Source: Ypsolopha sequella (lineage: Eukaryota; Arthropoda; Insecta; Lepidoptera; Ypsolophidae). From it: a DNA stretch of 64,000 nt. Of this stretch, positions 31,801 to 41,400 are shown piece by piece. The stretch lies in the NCBI GenBank assembly GCA_934047225.1, contig OW203986.1, forward strand, positions 18,045,221 to 18,109,220. Reading direction: 5' to 3'. The notes under the pieces are model-generated. The model did no database searches and had not been told where the DNA came from. It saw only the letters and a list, made by a program, of their open reading frames with translations. The position numbers and the translations under genes are program-made. Positions within the stretch are counted from its first letter, which is position 1. Each line of letters begins with the position of its first letter.

Positions 31801-34800
31801 CTATCACCTGGAAGTCGAAAAAAATTCAGTTTATTTGTAAGGTACTCTTATTTAAGATTGCCGTTTCAGCACAAAGTTTTTCTTTTGTTTAGGGTTGCAT
31901 GAAAGAAGTCTCCTCAAGTGACGTAAAATGAAAACACCAAGACACAACCACGGATTACTTCAAATATGCCCGGCGCACCCTGGAGGTTTCCATCTGCTAC
32001 GATCCAGACACACCTCTTTCGCCTCTTCCACATCCATCAATTTAGTCTTACTTTTAACATTGCCCTTCTTCAGTATGTCGCCAATTTGGTCAACATACGT
32101 TCTTCTAGTGCAGCCTGGTCGAACTGTACCTTCCACTTGCGCACCATAAATTTCTTTCGTCGCACTACTTTCATTCATCCTCTCTACATGTCCAAACCAC
32201 CGAAGCATTCATTTTTCTATTCTAGCCACTATGTCTTCTTTCCGGCCGCAACGATCCCGTATGTTGATATTTTTCACTCTGTCATTCGATGTCAGACCAC
32301 ACATACTTCGTAAGGAACGCATTTCCACTTCGTTAGACCATACTTAACACCCAAATAACTGAAAAATCCTTTCACTTCTTATACCCATATTATTTACAAA
32401 AGATTAAAAAGAAAAACACGAGAATTTGATACTGACGCGCACACCGCATGTCTATACTGTAGTAAATATACATATACATGGACATTTACATTTGTAAACA
32501 CACATACAAGCAAAAGTGTCGCGACGGTCGAAGTCTTGCACTTTTTTCGGCCTAGCGTCTGGAGTGTAACGTATGATAAGGGACTTCATTCCAAAATTGC
32601 ATAAAATAATAAAAGATATACATATACAACGTGTAACGGAAAGGTGTAACCATATTTGAAGTACTTATTCAGTCAATGGTATAGAACAACTTTTACTATG
32701 GAGACAAAACTGAAATCTCAAATCTCTACATTTCGGCCGAGCGGCATTGCATTTTTCTATGAAACAGTTAAATATTTTTTTCGAGATACAGGTTTTGTTC
32801 CATAGTAAAAGTTGTTCTATACCATTGACTGAATAAGCTCTTCAAATATGGTTACACCTTTCTGTTACACGTTGTATATCGTCACGACATGAATCCCCGA
32901 GAGGGTGTCAGAGGTGTTCCGAGTGTGAACTGTGAATGTAAGTCACAGTCTACACTCGGTACACCCGCGTTTCACCGACAATTATTACGTGTGTGAATTT
33001 TAAAATTTTGAATTTTGTTTATTATAAATATTGTAATGAAATTATATCAATCTGCGTATAGTATAGATTAATTTGATTGAAAAAATGCTTAGTTTGATAC
33101 TCCATAAGTTGACTTTTAAAACAAAAAACAGTTATTTACTTGAAATTTATTTTTAAGCCAGCAACAAATGCTATGAATTAGTAGCAGTTATAAGTCGATT
33201 CAACATATTTTTATTTATTGTTAGCCACACTGCTCACATACTCTTTGTATAATTTGCTTCCTGATTAAAGCAAAAAACAAAGTGATTTTATATTATCATA
33301 GCACTTGTTACTTTGTGTCGGTATATTTATAGACTTTGTTTTACGCCAGCTGACTTGTTTCTGTTATCAGTGAATTGCTCGCATCAGGTGTGCCGCTTCA
33401 TTGTTTTCTTTGAGGATTTGATATCAAACAAAGACTTGTAGCATAACAGTTGATTTATGTAACCAAAGTAAAGTAAAGTAAAAGCAATTATTCCACGAAC
33501 AAATCTGGTTCAATAATGATTAATTGCTCTAGAGACGCTTTCGTTTAGTAAATGCAGGTCAGAATTGATTACCAATTGATACAGAATTGATGTACTAAAC
33601 GAAAGCGTCCCGCGTTTATTGCATCTTTGCCCCGTTTTCGGCTTGGGCGTTATTTTATTGACACCCCTTATAGCCTATATGTTGACCAGGAGCACTAAGA
33701 TGATAAAGAAAACTACATCCAAAGTATTTGTATTTACAAACCTTGGCACCCAAAGCAACCGCACCCAACGCCACAGCCGTTCCAATCTCTTGTCCTGAAT
33801 ACCCAACGGGAATATCAAATGTGTTCTTGTAATCTTGAAGCACAGTCAAGTTACAATCTTCATACGGCACTGGATACGCCGAAATGCAATGTAAAAGACA
33901 GAAGTTTTTGTGCTGGGCTGATATGATGTCGTAGATGGTCTTTACCGCTGTCTTGTCAACCATGCCGGTGGATACTATCAGGGGAATATTCTTTGATGCA
34001 GCGTATTTAAGGAAGAGAAGGTTGTTAGAGTCTCCGGAGCCGATTTTGATGAATGGCACCTTCAGGTTGACGAGGAAGTCGAATGATACCTGGAAATTGT
34101 AAAACGGAGCGTTTAAGACAACAGTAAATTGTAACAAATTCAATTAATTGAACGAGCGAGCGAAGTTCTCCGAGTCTACTTGAACAATGCGGCGGCGTTT
34201 GTATGTATGAATGTTTGTCTAACGATCTCTCATGAAACGTCATGAAATTTTGTAGGTGAGTAAATGAAATCGGTCAAGGAGTGGCCGAAATATGGGGTTG
34301 TAAGAGGGCGTTTTCAGTAGTCTAGTGGAAGCGGTGAAATGCAACGGGTAGAAGTATTTAAATGTGTCCTTCCTACTCTCAGGTGTGGCTTCAAGACAGT
34401 GTGAACATCTATGTCCGGACGCCGGCTTTCATCAAAACAGCCGGCCCGGAAATCCACTATTACCAAATAAGGCTGTGCACAAAATTAAAGTCGCGTAGAG
34501 ACCCAAGGAACACGAACTGCTAATAGACACCACCGGAAATACGATAGCGGACAAAGGTGTCCGACCTTGGGGAGCGGATAATAGCAGTAACTGAACACGT
34601 CAGGTGGGACACATGCCTCGACGAGCCGTCCGAAGATGGACGAAAGTGACAAGGTATACTCTATGGTCACAAGTTCATAACAGAATGACGGTCTGTTGGT
34701 AGACCAAGAGCCAGATGTTCGAAAAAATATCGCCAAAACGACTGGCAAACAGTGAACGAGATTACCAAAATAATGTACAAATCTTTGTACATAGTTGATG

Positions 34801-37790
34801 AACATTTCACTTTGCGCAAATTTCAAAATAAAATATTAATTTGAAAATAAAATTAAACTATTATATTTTTGGCACTTTGCGATTTATCCATATGGCAAGG
34901 AAACACAAAATCAAGGTATATATCTCGTCACACCTAGATTTTCTTTTCTTGTGTTTCTATGCCGCAATGATACATCTGGTGTTAAAAATATTGCTAATAT
35001 AAATGCTTTGGTGCTAACGATTTCATAAAAGTAGATCTATTATTTTATACGTTCCACACTTGTTATTTTACAACATGATTGTGTATGAATTAAAGTGCAA
35101 ATAAAAGTAAACTACCAAAACGACTTCATGTCTACAAACTCAGAAACCTCTAAAAATTCAATGGATATGACCATTTCACTTATGGGACAAGAAGCCGAAA
35201 TGATTTTTAACAAGTGAAAGAAAAAGGTTAAATCGATGGCGGAGAGAAGAGAAACGAAACAGTTACTCCACCGACAAGAACTTAGCTCTTAAGGGTCCGT
35301 GTAAGGTCAGATGCACGAATTCAAATGACCATTTCACATTGTGTAACTTGGTCAATCGGTTTAATAAAAATAATATAGATGGTAGACTATGGGTGACCTA
35401 AAAATTTTAGAAAAAACGCAAAGATCTTAAGTTCGCTTGATAGAAAAAAACTACGAAGTTAAATAAGTGACTAATGACCCAGTCTAAACATTTTAGAATA
35501 TTTTAATAATTTCATCTAGAAGCCGAGTTATTAAATAAAAACGCAGTTTTCGTGAGCGCGGTTTTGTGTGGTTGTAACAGCCACGGCTAAGAGCGCGCTA
35601 TTTTATACTAAAAGAAAACGTCATAGAGTTCAGTCGATTGATGCAAAATGAGGTACTCAATCTGACTTTATATGGACCCTTAAATTATGTTGGATGGTTG
35701 GAGATACAATCTATAGATTCTTACCATATCCATAGCAGAAGCAGTGAACAGAATGCCAACTTCTTGCGCATATTTGAACAGCTCCCTGTACTGACTCTCC
35801 TTAAGTTCCAGGTGCTTCTTGTGGTCTCCGTAGGTTTTGCCCCAGGAGTTGGGGTTGTCGTATGGACGCTCCAGGTATTTCTTTGTGAACTTCTCTTGGA
35901 TGCATGTCTTTTGGAACTTGACGCAGCTAGCGCCGGCTTCCTGAAAAATACCAGGTTAAAGAAATGACTGAAGACGTTTTTGCAGGTATGGAACTTTAGT
36001 ACTGTAAGGTTACAAATTCAAACTCTTATATTGAAGCCACCGAGCGCGTTTGAGCTAAAAGGCTTATAGGTGCAGAATTATAGAGAAGAAAATGCTTTAT
36101 ATCTATATAAATTAATATAAATTAATAATGGAATGTGCGAAAACATAATTTTGAAAACGAAGGTTGTCAAATTAAATCGAACTAACTAATTATTACATTA
36201 CATAGATGGAAAGTGAAAATTTTCGTCGTACTGACGTACCTATATGAGTATAATGAAAGGTACATTTTTAGGGTTCCGTAGTACCAAAAAGGTACAAAAA
36301 GAACCTTTATGGTGAGACTCCGTTGTCCGTCCGTATGTCACAGCCTCGTAACTTTAGAACCGAGATAAAGACATGAAATTTGGCACAAAAATTGCACTAA
36401 ATTGCCCACATATCAAAAAAATGAAAAATTTTTAAATTGTTGAAAATGTCCAACACAAAAGTAAAAAAAAATAATAAATATTATTATAAAAATACAATAT
36501 GGGTATCAAATTGTAAATATTAAAAAGTTGATTGTAAAAATATATACTTTTACTATATTTACTGGCGCTGGTTTCAAGAAATCTTTAAAAAAAACACAAA
36601 AATATGTATGTCCTCCCCCTTATCTCCGAAACTGGTGTACAGTTTAAAAATATGAAAAAAATGACGATTATAGATCATAACTGGCAAATTACAGGAAAAC
36701 TATAGCGATTTTAAAAAATTGATTACAAATGAGAAACATAATAAAATAAGCAAAAAATAAAAAAATAAAAAAAATCTTTTATCAAAATACAATATGGATA
36801 TCAAATTGTAGGTATTCAAAAGCTGTTTAAAAATATATAAGTTGGCTATATTTAATTGCATCTATTCCGAGAAATCCTTGAAAAACCGCAAAAAATTTAT
36901 GCCCCCCCCCCCCCCCTTATCTCCAAAACTGGTAGACCGAAAAATATGAAAAAAATCATGGAAATATAATATGTTTACGTAAAGATTGCAGGAAAAATAA
37001 AGCGGTTGAGAAATTCACGAAAACAATGGCAAAATTAAATTTATCATCCACAATACGGAACCCTTAGGTATAGGTACGCGAGTCCGACTCGCACTTTGCC
37101 TGTTTTTTAATTATGAACTCTAGAAGCACGTTACTCTTCACGACTTAGAAGTTATTTTTGGAAAATTTCTTATTATTAATTTGTTGTACTTATTTATTTG
37201 TTGTCTTATGCAAAGTGAAGAAACAAAAATTTGTTGGAGGCAAGGTAGGCAATTAACTTGTTCTTTATAACAAAATCTCACTCTTTACTATAATGCTACA
37301 ATAAATTAGTTAATCCAAATACCAATGTACCTATACTGTTTAGATATGTTTATACATGTAAAGTTACACAACACAACACCTAACTTTAATGGTTAAGTTA
37401 TGCAAACGAAACCAGTTCGGTGAAGGTATTCGTTCGAAAACATCTAAAATTCCAACACGTTCTAATACCGTCCTGAGAATCTATATTTAGCAACTTATTG
37501 CAATACATTACAATGCACCATTCACTCCATCCAGTGATATTCTTTGTTCTCATCAGCAAAAAAACAACAACAAACCTATCATATTGTTATATCGCGCTCT
37601 CGTAACCATAAATGTCTTTGTTGACCTAAATAAACAAGAAAATATGTGACAAAACACTTACCTTTGCGGCCCTTATTAGCTTCTTCGCAAGCTCAATATC
37701 ACCTTGATGATTTTGCCCCACCTCTGCTATTATAAAACACGGGTTGTTACCGCCAATCTTTACGTCCTCTGTAACTTTAACTTCCACCAT
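25672..37790 (-). CDS. Nans: Sialic acid (N-acetylneuraminate-9-phosphate) synthase, 5 exons, 349 aa
   Basis: Joined coding exons 37662-37790, 35725-35940, 33742-34089, 31657-31807 and 25672-25877 total 1050 nt. The protein is a NeuB-family TIM barrel followed by a C-terminal antifreeze-like (SAF) domain, from about residue 282 to 349; human NANS is 359 aa. Family role: condensing phosphoenolpyruvate with ManNAc-6-phosphate (or ManNAc) in the cytosol to make sialic acid. Seen here: IAEVGQNHQGD, VKFQKT, RPYDNPNSWGKTYGDHKKHL, GSGDSNN, SAYPVPYED, GYSGQEIG and IEKHITLDKSMKGTDH. All introns are GT-AG. One oddity: residue 215 in GYSGQE is Gln, whereas the family has a metal-binding His there; His236 is kept. 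It is about 390 bp downstream of HMG-CoA lyase, same strand, no evident functional link. Confidence 0.95.
25980..26400. repeat. Dispersed repeat family C, copy 3
   Basis: Contains GTTAGAAATAATTGTTGAAA, CCCCTCTCGCACTGCGCG and GCTTGGAGTGATAGTGAC in family order. It lies in the long last intron of Nans. Confidence 0.6.
26410..28430. other. Nans intron 4, no host exon seen
   Basis: TTTGATTTATGCGAGAAAAA occurs on the plus strand near 26970 and again, inverted, near 28090-28110, hinting at a decayed element about 1.1 kb long. The 83-codon minus-strand frame at 28000-28251 includes this piece and is probably transposon-derived. Confidence 0.35.
28435..29395. repeat. GGTTCCGTAGTACC repeat family, copy 1, with internal duplication
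   Basis: Begins TCCGTAGTACCTAAAAGGTA and TGGTGAGACTCCGTTGTCCG-like sequence, shared with 36265-37110. A roughly 128-bp unit (GACTTAAAATTTAGTACAAA and onward) is repeated in direct orientation at 28548-28677 and 28680-28808, and part of it is inverted at 28830-28880. This is a familiar dispersed repeat type in moths and butterflies. Confidence 0.7.
29483..29595. repeat. 113-bp inverted repeat
   Basis: GTACAGTGGAGACCACATCA and its near complement ending at 29595 form 22-bp arms around a 69-bp centre. Confidence 0.65.
30391..30549. mobile_element. MITE with perfect 41-bp inverted ends
   Basis: Arms 30391-30431 and 30509-30549 are exact inverse copies, starting GCCGATTCTGAAGGCTTTAA. The centre is 77 bp. 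Perfect arms suggest recent activity or gene conversion. Confidence 0.85.
30757..30953. repeat. CTACGT-rich cluster with three 40-bp tandem units
   Basis: Units starting GTTAG at 30822, 30862 and 30902 have an exact 40-bp period. CTACGT occurs at 30757, 30773, 30795, 30812, 30850, 30890 and 30930, with CTACGTAG palindrome-like sites at 30773 and near 30947. Confidence 0.85.
30960..31656. other. Nans intron 4 next to exon 4, no gene seen
   Basis: AT-rich; an imperfect palindrome at 31295-31425 pairs GATACACGGGCGTAAGAG with GCGCCCTTGTAGCAT-type sequence. Confidence 0.4.
31657..31807 (-). CDS. Nans: Nans exon 4 (residues 232-281)
   Basis: Fifty codons plus one base between CTTCCAG and GTAATA. 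It starts VIEKHITLDKSMKGTDH, where His236 is the second metal ligand of the family, and ends VIEASLGTPIKKVVTS at the hinge before the SAF domain. Confidence 0.93.
31955..32370 (-). pseudogene. LINE C-terminal fragment
   Basis: The minus strand reads RSMCGLTSNDRVKN, a stop, then MLRWFGHVERMNESSATKEI, TRRTYVDQIGDILKKGNVKS and DVEEAKEVCLDRSRWK. WFGHVERM and the following basic block are typical of the C-terminus of many insect LINE reverse transcriptases. One stop interrupts it. Confidence 0.75.
32633..32878. mobile_element. Foldback MITE family A, copy 3
   Basis: Both arms present (TATACAACGTGTAACGGAAA and the inverse ending GTTGTATA). It directly abuts the SINE fragment at 32880. Confidence 0.85.
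32880..32990 (-). mobile_element. SINE body fragment, same family as 19011-19210
   Basis: On the minus strand it reads ACGTAATAATTGTCGGTGAA, ACGCGGGTGTACCGAGTG and a TTCACACTCGGAACACCTC block, aligning to the 3' half of the SINE without its tRNA head. Confidence 0.7.
32991..33530. other. Nans intron 3, no feature recognised
   Basis: AT-rich intron sequence without clear frames or repeats. Confidence 0.5.
33534..33609. repeat. 76-bp inverted repeat
   Basis: GACGCTTTCGTTTAGTA and its exact complement form 17-bp arms around 42 bp. Confidence 0.65.
33605..33722. repeat. Dispersed repeat, copy 2, next to a Nans splice donor
   Basis: Shares CCGCGTTTATT, CTTTGCCCCGTTTTC, CCTTATAGCC and a final CATCCAAA with 16085-16325. 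It ends about 20 bp from the donor of Nans exon 3. Confidence 0.6.
33742..34089 (-). CDS. Nans: Nans exon 3 (residues 116-231), with Gln215
   Basis: One hundred and sixteen codons, acceptor TTTCCAG, donor GTTTGT (no purine at intron position 3, so weaker than the others). It carries KIGSGDSNN, SAYPVPYEDCNL and GYSGQEIGTAVALGAVALGAK. The codon for residue 215 is CAA, one transversion from His. A dispersed repeat fragment ends about 20 bp inside the intron from this donor. Confidence 0.93.
34145..35288. other. Nans intron 2, no gene recognised
   Basis: Includes a 113-codon minus-strand frame (34485-34826) in GC-balanced DNA with no family signature, possibly transposon-derived. Confidence 0.35.
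35293..35679. mobile_element. TTAA-flanked MITE, copy 2 (piggyBac-like)
   Basis: Flanked by TTAA at 35289-35292 and 35680-35683; ends GGGTCC and GGACCC. A TTAA duplication is the hallmark of piggyBac-type transposition. 387 bp, non-coding; the inverse copy is at 9393-9820. It ends 45 bp from exon 2 of Nans. Confidence 0.75.
35725..35940 (-). CDS. Nans: Nans exon 2 (residues 44-115)
   Basis: Seventy-two codons between ATTTTTCAG and GTAAGA, phase 0 at both ends. It contains AGASCVKFQKT (substrate-contacting Lys51) and SWGKTYGDHKKHLEL, and ends with FTASAMDM, all in the positions seen in NANS proteins. Confidence 0.93.
36265..37110. repeat. GGTTCCGTAGTACC repeat family, copy 2
   Basis: Begins GGTTCCGTAGTACCAAAAAG and closes with ACGGAACCCTTAGG and GCGAGTCCGACTCGCACTT, a terminus seen widely in lepidopteran repeats. 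It contains a 15-C run at 36904-36918. It lies in intron 1 of Nans. Confidence 0.75.
37662..37790 (-). CDS. Nans: Nans exon 1 (residues 1-43)
   Basis: ATG at 37790-37788 is followed by 43 codons ending AAK before a consensus GTAAGT donor. It carries the family's first barrel strand, CFIIAEVGQNHQGD, whose Glu and Asn/His residues line the active site. The start fits the length of the human N-terminus, and there is no signal peptide. Confidence 0.93.
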
Positions 37791-38178
37791 TTTTGCTTTG
37801 TTTTATTCCATAAAAAACAAACTAAATAACCGGCTGTTTGCAAACTGGATGTCAGCGAAACACTGCTTTTTATACCGCAAAAGTTTGTCGACCTCACGCG
37901 CAAGATCTCATTGAATAAATAGAGGTCAATTCAATATAGCGAGTTGCTCGTTGCGCGATCGTCAGACTAGTGCTTGGACTGGCGGGCTCTAAAGTACCCT
38001 ACCCGACTCGCATGATAAATGATAAAAAAAAACAGTATAGGTAGTCTGACGATCATTCCACAAGTGGACAGTTATATCACTAGTATAGATAGGAGACTGT
38101 TAGTAGGTAAAAAAAACATGACTAAAAGATACACAACGTTTATTTGTTATTATTTATGTACAAATATCATAGAGGAGT
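37791..38178. other. Hmgcl-Nans intergenic spacer
   Basis: Only 388 bp between the Nans ATG and the Hmgcl stop. It must hold the 3' UTR end of Hmgcl and the promoter/5' UTR of Nans, unless Nans has an upstream non-coding exon. TCATTGAATAAATAGAGG at 37908-37925 is AT-rich but no site is assigned with confidence. Confidence 0.45.
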
Positions 38179-38451
38179 TTAAAGTCTGCATGCAGCCATT
38201 CGGACGATATCTTCGTGGTTTTTAAATCTGTCGCTTAGAGCTCTATTGACTTTGGACTCCGTGGGCTTGGCGAGGTAATTAGAGATGTACCGGCCGGCTT
38301 CAACCAGTTTGACAAGGTCTAGCTGTGTGTCGACTCCCAGTCCGGACAGGAAGTAAACTAGGTCTTCCGTGGCGAGGTTTCCACTGGCCCCGCGAGCGTA
38401 GGGGCACCCTCCAAGACCAGATATGGAAGAATCCACGGTTTTGATACCGAA
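38179..38451 (-). CDS. Hmgcl: Hmgcl exon 6 (residues 251-340) and stop
   Basis: Acceptor [30 protein letters not shown] holds the active-site-loop Cys266, and the exon ends IVRMAACRL before TAA at 38181-38179. The last three residues fit the (S/A/C)(K/R/H)L peroxisomal consensus. Confidence 0.95.
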   Translation of the reverse strand, partial: FGIKTVDSSISGLGGCPYARGASGNLATEDLVYFLSGLGVDTQLDLVKLVEAGRYISNYLAKPTESKVNRALSDRFKNHEDIVRMAACRL

Positions 38452-41400
38452 CTGCAAATTAAAGTTTGTCTTGTATTCTTCTAGCCTTCAATGTTTACGA
38501 CTACACAATCTACACATGTCTAATGCTGTTTATACATAATAATATTAGCATGTTTACTTCTAGTGTTTCTAGAAATAGGGTACCTTATTTAACTGATCAA
38601 ATATTGTGTGATTTGTTTTGTACTTTTCAAGTCTTAGAAATTTGTTTTTCTCTTTTATGTTTTATATGCTAATCTAAAGACAAACGCTAAATAGTCTAGA
38701 TTTTCTGGTACTTATCTTTTGAGAAGTATTTTTTTAAACTCAAATTAAAGCATAGTTCTGATTCTGTTAATAAATAAAACTCCTTCATTCTTCGCAACAA
38801 TAAGTGCAAATTTCGCGGTGGTTTGTTTGATTTGTGTCATTGCGGGTCTGATGGCAACAGTTTATTTACCCTTTTCTCTGTTGATATTTTCGAGCATACA
38901 AACTTGAAGCATCCAGATAAAGAGCTGTGATAATTTGTTATCTCTGTCAATAATATGTTTTTCTTGAGTTCAGCTGTTTTGAAACCTCTTGTAGTGATAT
39001 ATAAGTTGTGTACCTATATAAGTAAGTACTTATAGTATTAGGTAAATGCACAATGTAAACAAGTCTTGAACAAAAAGGACTCTGACCAAGGACAGGATGA
39101 GCAAGAGTAACAATGGAATATGCATTAAGGTGGTTGCGTCAGTTTAACCCGCCTTTTTCTAATTAATCGAAGCAGAACAACTAAATTCAAAATTTTTGAA
39201 TATCTAATTTTCAGAAACCAATGGAAACTTTGCGATGGCAACGTACACAATACATAGGTAATAAGGTTTTGTTGAATAATTGAGTGAATTTTGAATTTAA
39301 GTGTTATGTTTCGATTAATTAGAAAAAGGCGGGTTTTTCACAATCCGGCTGCGAAACCGCTCTTACGAACGAAAACTGACGCAATAAGGGTCGGTGTTCC
39401 GAGATTCCGGGTTCGGGGTTATGGCTTTTTAAGACGGTAAAAATTCAAATTTCTGAACAAAATAAATACCACTTGTTACCTTACAAGATGAAGTGCAGGT
39501 TCATTAAAAAAAATCACGGCAATAATGTATAGTAACTTCAGAAAAAAAAACAGGAATTTCAAGAAAATCTCTTGAATAGCATTGCATCGCTACGGGTGTA
39601 ACTTGAACTTGAAAATCCTGTTTTTTTTTTCTGAAGTTACTATACATTAGTGGCAAGATTTTTTTTTAATGAACCTGTACTTCATCTTGTAAGGTAACAA
39701 GTGGTATTTATTTTGTTCAGAAATTAATGTTTTACTATCTTAAAAAGCCATAACCCCGAACCCTGTTTTGGCCAATGTCGGAACTCCGACTCTTAATGCA
39801 TATTCAATTGTTAATCTTGCTTATCCTGTCCTTGGTCAGAATGCGCCCTCCTCGCACTTGTTTAAATGTCTTGACTTATAAGGAGGCTTAAAAACTTGTT
39901 TTGATTTTTCTTTTGAATAATGAACTTTTGTCGCCAATAGCGCCTACATTCAGAGTTAATAAACATACATTACACTATCTACTATCAAAGAAAATTGCGT
40001 GCGCCCACTTTACAACCTTGTTAAGACTACAGGACTTTTTTGTTAAAAACACCAAAAATCACTTACATCCAATCCGGCCAATAAATTCGAAAGCGCCTGT
40101 CCATACGTATCATGGAAGTGCAGAGCCAACCTGTCAGGAGTTGCCACCTTCAGCACCTCACTGAGGAGCTTTCGCACTGAGCCCGCCGTGCCGACCCCGA
40201 TGGTGTCCCCCAAGGATACCTCGTAGCAACCAATTGTGAGGAGGCGTTCGGTTATCTAAACATGAGAATAGACCATTGTGTTAGTAGCTTACTCGTCTTT
40301 GCCAAATAGAGAATGGCAGCGTGAAACAAGAGATTCATCATGTAATAAGTACAGAAAAGACAGCATGAGTAACATTTTTAATCCTATGAAATCAAGCCGA
40401 TTTAGCCAGCAGATTTCACTTCCGGGAAAAGGTTTTAAATAAAAACGTCTTTGATTCACTCCTCAAGAAAACTCATTTACTGTTAAAAGGCCTAAAGCGA
40501 TTACAGTAAAGTTGCGGATAAGGAAAGTTTACGGTTATGGTAAAATTTCCAAAGAATGTTGCATCATTTAATCACTACCTTACAAGTAATTCATTATTAA
40601 TTGGCTTGACGGCCAATAACTTCTTACCGACCATGGGAGTGTCACGTATACTAAGTTGTCAGGCAATAACTTCGCGCGCGCCTCTGTACTGGCAGAGAAT
40701 ATAAATGGAGATCTAAAAAGGCCGACTAGGTTGAATCATAAAATGATTTGAAAGTAATTAGAGCTTTTTCACGCGTGCAAAAGAGACGGCATTAGAACAG
40801 AATCATAATATGATTCATCGAAAGCGGCCTTTTTAGAGGACCTGGCCCGAATGGCGCCTCACCTTAGCAATAGCAAGTGGACTGACAGGCCCGTCGTAGG
40901 GACAGCCGACGACACAAGACACATATCCGCGGACTCTCAACCCGTCGCTCAGAGCTTGCTCAGCGACCTGCTGGAACCTCAGCAGACCTTCCTCTACAGA
41001 ACAGTTCAAGTTCTTCTGGGAGAATCCCTCGGAGCCAGACGGGAATATTGCGATCTCCTCTATGTTACATTGTTTCTGAGATAAACATATTGTGATAATA
41101 TAAAAAAACAAATGGAAAATATGTATAATTGAGATGTATGGGCACATTTCTTGCTTTTTAATTATTGTGTGTATAATTTAAAAAAATCTATTATTCCGGA
41201 CCAAGAGCCCAGGGCAAAAGTTTGTCTTACAAAAAGAGAGAAAGAGAAAAAAGTTAAAAAGAATGCTTTATATACTTGACAATTATTCTACATCAATACA
41301 GGGTGTCAATTTGGTCCATAACTTGCGTCAATGAATATGCTTATTCCAAAACACAGAATAAAAAATATTAATACCACTTGAAGGAGTTATGCCCTCTTTT

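Noticed and set aside
34485..34826. 113-codon minus-strand frame in Nans intron 2
   Set aside because: No signature and Cys/Tyr/Ser-rich composition; more likely an old transposon piece.
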